Both the position numbers and the translations under genes were made by a program. This document shows, one piece after another, positions 23,087-35,037 of a stretch of DNA of 64,000 nucleotides. Location of the stretch: assembly GCA_036250195.1 (NCBI GenBank), contig JAVHZZ010000001.1, positions 376,756,707-376,820,706 of the forward strand, given 5' to 3'. The notes beneath the pieces are model-generated. The model worked only from the letters and a program-made list of their open reading frames with translations. It made no database searches and was not told where the DNA came from. The DNA comes from Mixophyes australis (taxonomy: Eukaryota > Chordata > Amphibia > Anura > Limnodynastidae). Position 1 is the first letter of the stretch. Each line of letters begins with the position of its first letter.

Positions 23087-24747
23087 CAGGGCCGCCGAGA
23101 GGGGGGGAGCGGGTACTAATTACCCAGGCCCGGGCATACCAGGGGGCCCGGACCGGTCCCTCACTGTTCACTTTTTTTTATTTCCTTTTTTTTTTATTAA
23201 TTAAATTAACTTTTTTCCTTTTTCCTTTCTTTTTTGCCGCCGGGGGGGGGGGTCGGGAGTCCGGCAGTTCGGGGCTCCGCCCCTTCGTTGGTGGGGGGAG
23301 CAGGGTTTTGAAAACAAAAGAAAGAAAGAAAGATACTCACGTGATCGCGGCGCCGGTGTCCCTCCTCCTTCCTCTCTGCTCTGTTTACATTGACTGCCGG
23401 GCGTGATGTCATCAAGTCACGCCTGACAGTCAGTGAGGAGCAGCGCAGAGAGGACCAAGACAGAAGAAAGAAGACAGAAGAGAGGAAAACAGCTAATACA
23501 AATGTAAGTAAAAAAAAAGGGAGAAACAGTGTGAGGAACAACGGGGAAGAGAGGCACAGTATGAAGAAAAAGGGGGGAGAGAGAGAAAGGCACAGTTTGA
23601 GGAAAAAAGGGGGAGAGAGAGAGAGAGGCACAGTTTGAGGAAAAAAGGGAGAGAGAGAGAGAGAGAGAGAGGCACAGTTTGAGGAAAAAGGGGGGAGAGA
23701 GAGGCACAATATGAGGGAAAAGGGGGGAGAGAGAGAGGCACAGTATGAGGGAAAAGGGGGGGCACAGTGTGATGAAGTCGGGGGAGGGGGGCAGCATCAT
23801 GGCACAGGGTGATGATGGGGGGCCAGGTGAAGGGGGAAAAGCAGCATGGAGGGTGCAGTGTGATCATAAGGGGGCACAACATGGTGATGAAGGGGCACAG
23901 TAATGTGTATGTGATGGCACGTGGCAATGTAGTGTGAGGTGGGTGGTGGCTAATTAAAGGGTGCAATTTTGTTTGTGGGGTAATGGTTGGGCAATTTTAT
24001 AGTGCGGACTATTAATTTAAGATGGGGTGGTTTGGGGCTACTGAATGTGGGGGAGAATGAGGTCTCTTTATTAAATGTGCATATGAATTATTTAGTGTCA
24101 CTGATGGTTGCGGGAAATAGGTATATTTCTGAAATGTAAATACAATTAATTTATTGCTGGGGCTGTTTGTAGGGAGGGAAATAGGTTTGTTTATTAAATG
24201 TGAATACTATTATTTTAATGTTGGGGCTGGAGGAAGGCCTAATTATTAATCGTGGGTGCTATTAATTTAACGCTGGGGCTGGCTGTAATTTTCTAAATGT
24301 ACCCATTTTTTATTTCCAAATAGGGCTTCCAACATTCCAGGATCCAGACAAGCCACAACTAAGGAAACCTGCAGCCACAGGTGTTGAAAGTGAGAAGAAC
24401 AGGTAGGAGAGAGCAGGAGAGTGTGTTAAATGTTGTGATTCTAGTGGGACAATCCCAATTTTTGGAACCGTTCAGTGGTGTACACAACAATGCAAGTTTT
24501 TTTTATGTAAGAGGGTTTCCTGGGCACGCCAAATGATTCATAGCCATACCCCCAATTGTAGGACCATGTCCACATTTTTTGTGAGTGTGGTTGTTAAATT
24601 GTGCGTGTGGTCGTACATATTTTTTGTGCCGCACAAACAGTTCTTGGACGTGCTACGTGGCGGCACAAACATTTTTTAATTCTCAACTATAAGGGGGGCC
24701 CCATGAAGTTGTTGTACTGGGGTCCTGAATTCCTCTTGGAAGCCCTG
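23087..24747. mobile_element. Nonautonomous hAT element (1.66 kb) with 8-bp target duplication
   Basis: Flanked by CATTCATG at 23079-23086 and 24748-24755, a perfect 8-bp duplication. The left end CAGGGCCGCCGAGAGG and the complement of the right end, CAGGGCTTCCAAGAGG, are inverted repeats with three mismatches. The CAGGG start is typical of hAT elements. The interior is a GC-rich start, a purine-rich tandem repeat (about 23430-23775) and a tail without coding sequence. Long minus-strand frames of Ser/Leu/Pro through the purine tract are compositional artefacts. Confidence 0.88.
23430..23775. repeat. Purine-rich (GA) tandem repeat
   Basis: A 32-45-bp unit built of GGCACAGTTTGAGGAAAAA plus a variable GA run, repeated about seven times. 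The plus strand is almost all purine, so it could form triplex DNA. Confidence 0.8.
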
Positions 24748-24755
24748 CATTCATG

Positions 24756-25726
24756 CACAGGGGCAGGGCCATTAATGTCACAATAACTGAAATGACTTAG
24801 TAGCAGCTGTTTATCATGTGTCAGATCCCATAAGAATACTGTCCTGCTGATGTGTTCAGCTCTGTATAGTACATTTGGAAGGTTTACTTTTTAACAGAAC
24901 CACAATGGAATTTCAGATTAACACTGAGTAATTTGTTTTATTTTCATGGCTCAAATCTGAACAATTCAATTTTTGGACTTAGTGGTCCTTCAGAGTGTAC
25001 TCCCACACTGGTTTATATTTTATATAGCTAGTTACAGCGGTATATCAGCTTTGCATAAATATTATAAGTTATGGTGTGCGGATTAAACCCATTTTTGGAC
25101 ACAATACACTACATTAATACATCCCTTCTACTCGTATCTTCTAGGCTGCTCTGCAGATGAATGCTGTGGGAAGCAGATTCATTTGTCTGCCTCCTGCACA
25201 GTCTCAGGGAGTGAAGGGGAAGGGCTGACTTATGTGGAGGTGATGGATGGGGAGGAACAGGAAGAGTGGAGAAGGAACAATGAGACAGAATGGAGAGAAA
25301 GGGAGGGGCAATGGGAAAGCTATTGGACAAGTCAAAGGGAAGATGGAAGAGGAGGGGAGGAACAGGAGGACATCAGCCAGACAATCAGAGGAGCAGATGA
25401 GCCCCATGCCCTGACTGGATGTGTACCCTATCTGTCAGCCCAGGCATCTGACAGAGAGTGAGCTGAACCAGCCAGGAATGGAGACTGATCCCTCTTGTTA
25501 GCATCATAGCATTTAAAATCAGTCTCCTGTATGTCAGAGCTGGCCCCAATAAGCCCAGGCCAACCAGAGTGGCAAATCATGGCAAACACGCAACTGTAAG
25601 TAAAAAAAATATTCCAAATGGGTACAAGAGGATGTACCACATTTACCAAAAACGTTCACATGCATTCTTATTTCCTATACTTGCAACCCTTCAAATACAT
25701 TTTATTTTGGAAATTTTATAGAATTT

Positions 25727-25732
<6 letters not shown>
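24756..25732. other. Intergenic, no gene recognised
   Basis: A purine-rich stretch at 25200-25400 gives frames on both strands. None has a recognisable motif. Confidence 0.45.

Positions 25733-25798
<66 letters not shown>
25733..25798. repeat. (TA)n microsatellite
   Basis: About 32 TA units. Confidence 0.95.
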
Positions 25799-25801
<3 letters not shown>

Positions 25802-26683
25802 TTATGTCTCATTTCAAAGCAAGCTGTGTTTTATTGCATGCAAGATATTCTTATCTCCACTAAGTGTACTGCTTTGCTTTTGAACATTTGTAATCTGTCA
25901 AAAAGCTGCTTTTCTTCAGTGAATCCTTTTTATTACTCATCAGAATTGCAGATCATAGTAAGCTGCCTGTGTAAATACTGTAAATCATTATTGATATGAT
26001 TACTTGGCTTAAAAAATACTTACAGAACAAAACATGCCCTTGTTTCTAATTTGTGTTCATAAAACACAAATTGCCTCCTTTTATTAGACCGTTTAAATAT
26101 ACAGTATTCAACTAATAATAAAACTGGTATATGATAAGTATGAGAAGATTGCACTCTGAGCCCATATAAGATATATACATATGTTAAATACTTTCACAGG
26201 AAAAATGCAGTAGCCAAAAAGGAACATAAACTCGGGAGATGTTTAGCTAAAAAAAAGGAAAACTAAAATTTTATTTAATTTCAGTCCCATGTTGGGCCTC
26301 CGCCAGGAGAAGGCTGACAATGTCCATTGAATATACATTGACTATACTTTTGTTTATTGGCCAATGAAATTGTGTGTATATCCCATGTCACTGAAGTCAT
26401 ACAGTGCACACCAGTAAAAGAGTAGAACAGGAAGCAGCTATTTTTAAAATGCAAACAAACTGCAGTAAAACAAAAGGAAATTATTGATGTACTTATACCA
26501 TCTCTGCAGTACTTCTTTAGTTATTACCTTTTATTTTACATCGCTGACTTACATTTTGAGACCACCTTTTTACTCCACCTTGTACTAATAATACATGCTC
26601 TAGATTGTGAAAAATTGTCACAAAAATAATCATTTTGTTTCACTTCTTATATATAAAACTGTATTGAAGAACTAAATCTTAGC
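25799..26683. other. Intergenic; candidate conserved block 25830-26010
   Basis: No gene recognised. The stretch just after the TA run is unique-looking and compositionally like a conserved noncoding element; this is a weak visual impression. Confidence 0.25.
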
Positions 26684-26828
26684 AAGTGGTCGAAATGGAA
26701 ATTTAAACGTTGTGGTAAGAAAAATGCAATGGGAATGCAAATGAATGGAAATTTACAGTTTGACAATGAAAGTAGTTAGAAAGTGGCGGTATGGCGAACC
26801 ACTGTATGCACTCCTACTGTGACCACTG
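26684..26828. mobile_element. Small hAT-like MITE, copy A (145 bp)
   Basis: The left end AAGTGGTCGAAATGG and the complement of the right end, CAGTGGTCACAGTAGG, are inverted repeats. Interior blocks (GGCGGTATGGC, ATTCCATTCA in complement) match the element at 43498-43643 in opposite orientation at almost the same length. No intact target duplication is visible here. Confidence 0.65.
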
Positions 26829-28140
26829 CATTTATCATAAAAATAACATCTATATTAGGTAACAGTGCCAACACATCTTATGATTTAGCCAATTACCATA
26901 TCAGGGAACAATAAGCAAAATACAATCATTTGTATATGTGCCTGAACTTCAGCTGAAATAATAACCCAACACACATGGAAATGGAGGTTACTATTGAACC
27001 TGTTTTCCACTATACCTGTAAGATATTTTCTGCAGCAGCCGGCTGACAACTATAAACAAAATCTGAAGTGGCAGGAGATGGGGTGGACACTAAAAGTGCA
27101 CAATACTCTCCATCTGGGCACCCAGAAATTGAGGGGCACCCTCATTTGAGAGTGATGTCTTTCAAACTATGTTGATCCACAGAAGTTACTATTTGGTGAT
27201 CATCTGGTACCACAAGACAGTACCATCCTACACTTCATATAAAATTAAGCAGACAAGGATTGGGGAGAAGTGTTGTGTTGCCCAGATTTCCCCAATCCTA
27301 GCTTTAAAAGGGATATACCCCCAAAATATGTATCCCATTAGTAGTTATTTTCCGGTGATCATCAAAAAACAACACCCTACTCTAAAGAAAGTGTTAAGAA
27401 GCCCAGTGATGGAGTGGTTATAATGCCCAGATTTCCCCAATTTTGGAATTAATAAACTTAAGGATACTCTCATTTGCTGTGGTAGGTTGTATAGTTTTCA
27501 ATGTGGTACGACTAGTGGCCTATCTGTATTATTCCTACAAATTTTATGCATTTCATTTAAGACAATGCAAATGAGCAAAAATAAAAGCACTATAATTTTC
27601 AAGTGCAGATTTTATTATGAAAACATATGTATAGAATCCTGTGTTTTGCTGTTTTGGTAAGGTGATTTGATGCCAAAACAAAAACCACAAAGTATGTCTT
27701 TTCAATGAAAAGAAAACCCGTTTTGTCAATTTTATATAGTTTTATTGACATGTCATGAAAATTAAAAGTCTTCTGGAAAAACAATATATAATTTATTTGT
27801 GTACAGCATAAACAATTTACTGATTTTGATGTTGGAATGTGACTAGTACAAAAATTGCCAAATAGACTCAGCACAGGGTTGAGTAAAGCAGCAAAGTGGT
27901 TACTGACTCTCTTTATTGCATTTATCACATATGTACAATGTCATGTTTAATTACATTTGTGTACCGTGTGGGATTGATTTAGAGTTACACATATAAAAGT
28001 GACTTATGCGTACATGCAATGATGCATCAGTATACTTACTTTTCTGAGGCTGTATTTTGAGTTGCGCTTATCTTGAAATATATGCACCTTTAAAGTTACC
28101 ATATAGATGTGTTTGGAGCAAAAATAGGGACCTTCATTAT
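26829..28140. other. Intergenic, no gene recognised
   Basis: AT-rich. The phrase GCCCAGATTTCCCCAAT occurs twice (about 27279 and 27425) within a degenerate duplication of about 150 bp. No coding segment is supported. Confidence 0.45.
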
Positions 28141-28239
28141 CATCTACTAAACACATTGCACTGGGCCTATGGGATGCACAAAGATATGCCTTCTGAAAGA
28201 TATACGTAAGTCTAAATCGGATAATGCAATCTTCAATCA

Positions 28240-28640
28240 TATTTTCTCTTTCCAGTGAGGATGGATACAGTGCCATGAGCCTTAAACTTCCTGATAATAT
28301 TACCTACGGTGGAAACAGGACATCAAGGTTTCTCGAGCGATTAATTGGTTGCCTTGAGATTGTCTATGATTGGCTACAATCTTCTCTCTGACCTCCTTAG
28401 ACAATTCTCTGACCTTATTTCTTTTCTCCATGTTCATTGCAGAACACACTGTGACACAAAACAGGAGAATTAGTCATTTTCTCTATTCATGCTCATTTAA
28501 TGAGTGATTTACTTTTTACATTGCAGGCACCTGCTACTCACCACAGTTAAATTCACTTCCAAAGTGAAGGAGAATCATCTGCTTGTAATTTAATTATTTC
28601 TAACTACTTCTAAAAGGTGCCAATAATTTAGTATGGCTCA
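28240..28640 (-). pseudogene. Tc1/mariner-like transposase N-terminus and flanking end
   Basis: On the minus strand an ATG at 28431 opens a frame reading MEKRNKVRELSKEVREKIV and then, after a small shift, NIIRKFKAHGTVS. This matches the helix-turn-helix start of Tc1-type transposases in layout. Upstream, towards 28635, lies a segment with CTTCACTTTGGAAGTG and GGCACCTTTTA words like the terminal repeat of such elements. The DDE catalytic domain is not found to the left, so only the 5' end of the element remains. Confidence 0.65.
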
Positions 28641-29012
28641 AATTTCACAACCAGCAAAGGAAGGGGTTCTTTACAGTAAGGGCAGTCAAGATATGGAATT
28701 CATTGCCAGGGAAGGTTGTGATGGCAGATTCAATAGATATGTTTAAGAAAGGGTTAGACAAATTTTTAGCGGAAAGGTGTATCCAGAGATACGACCATTA
28801 ATTTAAAATGAAGGATAGTAGTGGATATAGGGTAAAAAAAGGACTGCAATATTGAGTCTGGGGGGATTTTCACAATTGAAACAGATTGGCGGTTGCTTAC
28901 TCTGGATTAATTTCAAATATAAGTGCAGGATCGCAGGAGATCCAAAATAGGTTGAACTTGATGGACTGGTGTCTTTTTTCAACCTCATCAACTATGTTAC
29001 TATGTTACTATG
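28641..29012 (+). mobile_element. CR1-like LINE 3' end with octamer tail
   Basis: The sequence runs through the ORF2 C-terminal region (GGAATTCATTGCCAGGGAAGG, then GGTTAGACAAATTTTT) and the 3' UTR (TTGAACTTGATGGACTGGTG) to CAACTATGTTACTATG repeated as an 8-bp tail. This is a 5'-truncated copy of about 370 bp. The short octamer tail rather than poly(A) points to the CR1 clade. Confidence 0.75.
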
Positions 29013-29334
29013 TATATAGTGATTTCTGTGTGGAATAAGCTACAACTTTTAAAGAAACAGTTAAGTATTTTTTTTCTGTGTTTAGTGCTTTATGCCACTG
29101 CAAACCAAATACATATGTGGATACCAAAACAGTTTTCAATGTTATGGAATAAAATGGTGTGTTAATAGAAAAAACAGCAAGGGTGACAATATGTTTGGCC
29201 ATGATTGTACATTATAATAATGTAACCTTAAATACATTTAGACAAATGTCCTCCATCTCTACAGATGTTGTAGTGTCTGCCGAGTATGTGTCCTTGTAGG
29301 TAGTGATGTCGCATACCCACCTCTGTGACAGGAG
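29013..29334. other. Unassigned
   Basis: No gene or repeat family recognised. Confidence 0.4.
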
Positions 29335-29518
29335 ATGCCTGACCACTGAACCAAAAATAAAGACAAATGTACACAAGGAAAGCATGTACATAACGTTCAG
29401 GTTTATCGTTTACTCTGATAAATGTCACAAGCGATAGCTAGAATTCTTTATAAAAACAGAAGCAACTAGAAATCCAAAACTACATGTAATGTACAAAATA
29501 TCTGACAATATATATCCT
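29335..29518. repeat. Flanking direct repeat, left copy
   Basis: About 180 bp nearly identical to 30534-30711. The two copies bracket the 411-bp tandem array and both run into TA repeats. Confidence 0.8.
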
Positions 29519-29548
29519 AACTTACTATAAATATATATATATATATAT

Positions 29549-30535
29549 GAAAACAGGGATACTCTGCACTCTCCAAACACATAATTAATGCTGTACCATG
29601 TACTGTTCTATATTAAAAACTGTGAATGTTAGTTCCACATATTGCAATATATGTTAAGCTGACCAACTCACGCCAAAGTCTTCCTATTCTGGTCAGTCCT
29701 AACATGATCAAATGCTATGCTATTTTATCTGGGCTTAAGGCTTACCTGCACACAGCTTTTAAAGGCAAGACTTTCCCAAGCACTAGCAGCCATGGGAGAC
29801 CTGGGACTCACCTGACACAAGTTGGAATTAATTAATGTAAAGAATGGGGTGCAAGAGTCATAGGACTTACATTGTATAGACAAAAACAGACATAGATCCT
29901 CTGCACTCACCATCTACAGACTGGGGTGCAAGAGGGGATTGCCCACATTGTATAGACAAGAAAACAGGGATACTCTGCACTCTCCAAACACATAATTAAT
30001 GCTGTACCAAGTACTGTTCTATATTAAAAACAGGGAATGTTAGTTCCACATATTGCAATATATGTTAAGCTGACCAACTCACGCCAAAGTCTTCCTATTT
30101 TGGTCAGTCCTAACATGATCAAATGCTATGCTATTTTATCTGGGCTTATGGCTTACCTGTACACAGCTTTTAAAGGCATGTCTTTCCCTAGCACTAGCAG
30201 CCATGGGAGACCTGGGACTCACCTGACACAAGTTGGAATTAATTAATGTAAAGAATGGGGTGCAAGAGTCATGGGACTTACATTGTATAGACAAAAACAG
30301 ACATAGATCCTCTGCACTCACCATCTACAGACTGGGGTGCAAGAGGGGATTGCCCACATTGTATAGACAAGAAAACAGGGATACTCTGCACTCTCCAAAC
30401 ACATAATTAATGCTGTACCAAGTACTGTTCTATATTAAAAACAGGGAATGTTAGTTCCACATATTGCAATATATGTTAAGCTGACCAACTCACGCCAAAG
30501 TCTTCCCATTCTGGTCAGTCCTAACATGATCAAAT
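29549..30535. repeat. 411-bp tandem repeat, 2.4 copies
   Basis: Units start at 29549, 29960 and 30371 with the words AAAACAGGGATACTCTGCAC, and differ at only a few positions. The third unit stops after about 165 bp at a junction with the flanking direct repeat; the word ATGCCTGACC is shared at the junction. Frames of 60-70 codons repeat with the unit and are not genes. Confidence 0.92.
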
Positions 30536-30711
30536 GCCTGACCTCTGAACCAAAAATAGAGACAAACCTACACAAGAAAAGCATGTACATAACGTTCAGG
30601 TTTATCGTTTACTCTGATAAATGTCACAAGCGATAGCTAGAATTCAGTATAAAAACAGAAGCAACTAGCAATCCAAAACTATATGTAATGTACAAAATAC
30701 CTGAAAATATT
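30534..30711. repeat. Flanking direct repeat, right copy
   Basis: Right partner of 29335-29518; followed by a (TA)n run. Confidence 0.8.
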
Positions 30712-30720
30712 TATGCTTAC

Positions 30721-30722
<2 letters not shown>

Positions 30723-30765
<43 letters not shown>
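30723..30765. repeat. (TA)n microsatellite
   Basis: About 21 TA units. Confidence 0.93.
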
Positions 30766-30773
<8 letters not shown>

Positions 30774-30774
30774 T

Positions 30775-31217
30775 GTGGCAATTGGGATACTTTGCCACCG
30801 TCTAATAGAGGAAACCACGGCCTAAAGGTGCAGAGAGGGTTAAATCTGCACACACACACACACACACACACAGCATATATTTGTAAGTTTGTTTGTTTGC
30901 AGTGAATATCTTCGACACCCCTGCACCAATTTGGATGAAACCAATGTGTGGTTGGATCCTGGCCAGGTTTTAAGGAGTTAGGGTCCCAGTTGGACCTCTC
31001 ACTGGTGTACGCTGGTTAGAACGTTGACCTGGCAAGCCTGTTATGAGACATTTTTATGGGGTGGATTTGAATTAAAATTTCACAGACTGGTAACATTTGA
31101 TCCCAGAAGACATAATAGGAGGTGGGAGTCCTGGTCTGACCTCCCTGGTGTACACTGGCCAGCACTTTGACCTGGACAGCCTGTTCTAGCCCTTCCTCTG
31201 GATTGATTTGGATAACA

Positions 31218-31258
<41 letters not shown>

Positions 31259-31583
31259 GGATGCCTGTTTTTTTCTTTGTTTGTTGGCGAATATCTTTGA
31301 CACCCCTTCACCACTTGGGATGAAACCAACACAAGGTGGTCCAATTGGATCCTGGTCAGGATTTAGAAGGATTCGGGTCCCAGTCAAACCTCCTGTTGGT
31401 GTACGCTGACCAGGAAGCCTTTCCTCAGCCTTCCACTGGATGGATTTGGATGACATTTAATATAAAAACAAAAATGACACTGGGCAGCCACCTCACTGGT
31501 GTGTTGGAAGAGCTGCTAAACTGCTAATTATTTTTAAAATGTTGACAGTTACATCTAACTATCGGGCAATGCTGGGTATTCAG

Positions 31584-31590
<7 letters not shown>
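30775..31590. mobile_element. Helitron-like nonautonomous repeats in TA tracts
   Basis: Two related stretches (about 30880-31200 and 31255-31590) share GAATATCTT-GACACCCCT, GGATGAAACCAA and GGATCCTGG-CAGG blocks. The second ends in CGGGCAATGCTGGGTATTCAGCTAAT, resembling the hairpin plus CTAR end of Helitrons, and abuts a TA run. Helitrons insert between A and T. (CA)n lies at 30849-30872 and (TA)n at 31209-31252. No rolling-circle or helicase ORF is present. Confidence 0.45.
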
Positions 31591-31625
<35 letters not shown>

Positions 31626-31630
31626 TATTA
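31587..31630. repeat. (TA)n microsatellite
   Basis: About 20 TA units directly after the Helitron-like end. Confidence 0.9.
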
Positions 31631-32705
31631 CACTGTGTGTAATATGTAGTATATATTTACATTATATATATATATATACATGTACACTTCCTAATAGTTT
31701 AGTATAACTTCCCTCTTTTCACTTTTGAATCAAAACACTGAATGTATCCTAAAGGTTTTGCTCATCTCTATTAATATCTAATTGGTGGCTAAATTAATTG
31801 TAACCTGGAGTTTTCCTTTAAACAGTAGTACAGCAAACATTTACCATTTATGGTAACAGAGGTGAATGCGCCATTAAGTGCATTATAGAACAGCTTTCAG
31901 ACACAACAATAATATTTCACAGTGTTTCTGCTGACAGTGCTGTTCCACTCTAGAATATCACCAGCCAGTGTAGGCTAACATTACACTTTTTACAATCAAT
32001 GAGTGGAACAATATCCGCCGAGACTTGGCTTCTTGATTAAAACTTCAATATTGTTACTTTCCACTGTATTACTGTAGAGAAAAATAAAACAAGACTGTTT
32101 AGTTTTGTACTGCATCTGTATAATTTGTTATATGGGGTGTACGGCTTGACGTCTTTAAGTTCACTGTGATCTGGGGAGATAGGGAGAGTGAATAATGAAG
32201 AGGATTGTTCGAGTGTTAAATGTTGACGTAAATGGTTATTTTAAGTTTACTAAAATCTTTGGAGTTCAAAAGTACTGTAAAATGAAAAGAAACAGCTGAA
32301 GCCAAATCATTCTTTTATAAAGCAGAAATCCTGATAAGTATGCTGAAGAACAAAGTGATCACTACTTTAAATTAAATGTTTTTCTTCTATGCGCTTTCTT
32401 GCCTACAGAGATCATCAGATATTTTTTAGTTCACCAAGAAAGACAAAATTAAACTAATAGATTAAGCCCTCATATTGTAAATTAATACATGTAATTTCAA
32501 GTACTACATGGCATTATGGTGTGTGTTAAACTTTGACTTCCATTGAAGAATGACTGAGATAATGAAGGTCATTTACAAAGCTAACCTGCAGCACATCAGA
32601 CCAGTTAAATGCAGCGATAAATCATAAAGTACTATTTATGGATTGTACTTAAACTTGCTGTTATAAAATGTGTAGGGCTTATGCATTCCTTGCTGTTAGA
32701 TGAGC
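31631..32705. other. Intergenic; candidate conserved block 31840-32060
   Basis: No gene recognised. Unique-looking DNA at 31840-32060 without repeat signature might be conserved noncoding sequence; this is untested. Confidence 0.25.
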
Positions 32706-33289
32706 ATCAAGATTAGAGATGTTCACCGACCCCTGTGTTTTGGTTTTGGATATGTATTAAGTTCGTGTTTTGGTTTTGGTTTTGGCAAAACCGCCCTCGC
32801 ATGTTTTGGTTTTTGGTTTTGGATCTGTATTTTGTAGAAAAATTGCTAAAATATGCTAAAATCACATAATTTTGCTCTTTTTTTGTTCCAACATGATTAT
32901 TAACCTCAATAACACTAATTTCCAGTCCAGAGCCGTAGAGATTTTATTGCCCTGGGTTACCCCCTCACATGAATTTTGGTGGGTAGCAGATGCTGCCTCC
33001 CAAGGCGTGCACTGCTGGAAGAGAAGTATTCATCCTATTGTGGAGGAGGGGAACACGCCTAGTCTTTTACAAGTACTAGACGGTTCTTCAACTCTGTCCA
33101 ACTCTCTTTTACCTGTTCTTTTAGTTTGACCACAAGGGGCTGCTGCTGGCATCTTAAGCTCGTTTGCTGCTTGGCCAGATTCTGGAATGTTGGGTTCCTG
33201 TTTGGAAAAGAGATAGTTATTATTTACCTCCCGGAAAATTGAGCAGTGAGTGAACAATCTAGGCCTCCCTTCCCTTCAACCAGCTGGAC

Positions 33290-33900
33290 ATTAAATCAGC
33301 AGCTTTTTGTTATGTAATAAACAGGCCTCCTTCCACCCAACCAGCCCCAGAATTTAATTGATAAAATTTCCATTTAATAAATACCTATCCCTCCCATACA
33401 GTCTTGACATTAAATTAATAATACCCATATTTAATAATTAGGCCTCCCAGCACAACATTAAATTAATAGTGTTTACGTTTAAAAGATAAGCCTCCTTCCT
33501 CCCTATCAGCCGTGACATTAAATTAACAGCATTCCTATTTACTATGTAGATCTATTACCCCCACTATCCCTGACATTAAATTAATAGCATTCCTATTTAT
33601 TATGTATATCTATTATCCCCACCACCCTAACATTAAAGTAATAGCATTCCTATTTATTATGTAGATCTATTTCCCCCCACTACCCCTGATATTAAATTAA
33701 TAGTATTCGTATTTAATAAGCCAACATATTCCCCTGCTGCCAGCAGCACCAACAATAATTAATAAGTCCCATTTAATAAAAAAGACATATTCCACCATGC
33801 CTGGCACTAAATTAATAACAGCACTTTTAAAGGGCTTGGCATTTAATAAAAAAAACTATTTCCCCACAAGCCGCCAAATAAAAAAAATAGCTTACAAATC
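33290..33900. repeat. ~60-bp degenerate tandem repeat (ATTAAATTAATAG words)
   Basis: About ten degenerate units of GACATTAAATTAATAGCATT followed by a pyrimidine-rich part. Confidence 0.75.
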
Positions 33901-34039
33901 CCCCACACATTTAATAGAGACTATTATTGCTAATATCATCTTCTTTTGAATATATTTTTTTAGAGTTATACTTAATTACTCATGTTTTGTGGTATTTATG
34001 TGACATACACAAATTTCTCCAACTCGCAGCCCTATGAAT

Positions 34040-34690
34040 TATCTCCAGCCACCTCTCCCCTTTGTTTTCTCTATCCCCTCCCCCTTCTTTTCAGCCCCCT
34101 CTAACCTATTTTCTACAGCTCCCTGTAACCTGTTTTACCCATCTTTCCTTTCTCTTCAGCCCTCTCTCCACCATGTTTTTTTTCATCCTAACCCTCCTTC
34201 TCTCTAACCCCCTCTACCCGTTTTCTCTACCTGCCTCTCCAGCGTGATTTATATAGCCACCTCTCTCCCCTTCTTTTTAGCCCTCTTTCCCCAGCCCCCT
34301 CTCCAGCATGATTAATACAGACCCCTGTACCCCCTTCTTAGCCCCTTTTCCCCCAGCCACCTCTCCAGTGTTATTTATACAGCCCAATCACCCCCTTCTT
34401 AGCCCTCTTTCCACAGCCCCCTCTCCAGCATGGTTTATACAGCCCACTTACCCCCTTCTTTTTATCCCCCTTTCACCAAGCTCCCTCTCCAGCATGATTT
34501 ATACAGCCCCCTCTCCCCCTTTTTTTTAGCCCCCTTTCCCCAAGCCCTCTCTCCAGTGTAAGTAATACAGCCCCATCACCCCCTTCTTAGCCCTCTTTTC
34601 CCTAGCCATCTCTCAAGTGTGATTTATACAGCCCCTCCCCCACTATTTTTTTTAGACCCCTCACCCCTGTTGTCTCCAGCCACCTCTTCT
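34040..34690. repeat. ~65-bp pyrimidine-rich tandem repeat
   Basis: About ten units of the type CCCCTCTCCAGCATGATTTA followed by ACAGCCC and a C/T run. Open frames through it (Ser/Leu/Pro) are artefacts. Confidence 0.8.
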
Positions 34691-35037
34691 TCCATTATTT
34701 CCTACATAATTGCCTTGTCTTTTTTCTTCTTTACTCTTCTCCACTGCTTCCTCCTTCTTTCTTCTTTGCTGAACTGGCTGCTCTTGGCTCCTCTCCTCTG
34801 ACAGGGTCAGCGTGATGACATCAGAAGCTGCAGAGGACAGAGGGCAGAGTTGAAAAGGCAGGTGGAGCCGGGTGCAGGGTGCCATTTTGGATGCCCCAGG
34901 CGGCCGGCAGTCTGATTCTGAGGTCTGTCAGTCTCACTCACAGAGGCAGGTAGTGGGCGGCCCCTGTGCCCCCCTTGGGCTTGCGCCCTGGGCGACGGCA
35001 CAGCCCACACCTGCCTACATATGGCTCTGTTTCAGTC

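Larger units (their letters stand above)
32928..35029. mobile_element. Nonautonomous hAT element nested in copy 2
   Basis: The left end CAGAGCCGTA and the complement of the right end, CAGAGCCATATGTAGG, are inverted repeats. The flanks TTCCAGTC (32920-32927) and TTTCAGTC (35030-35037) are an 8-bp duplication with one mismatch. The right end has the GGGCGACGGCACAGCCC block common near one end of such hAT families. The interior is two tandem-repeat zones and no transposase. Confidence 0.8.

Noticed and set aside
23206..23966. Long minus-strand Ser/Leu/Pro-rich frames
   Set aside because: They run through a purine-only tandem repeat in three overlapping frames; composition explains them.
29626..30636. 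Three copies of a ~62-69-codon frame beginning MLVPHIAIYVK
   Set aside because: They are the same chance frame carried by each 411-bp unit; the opposite strand also has repeated frames.
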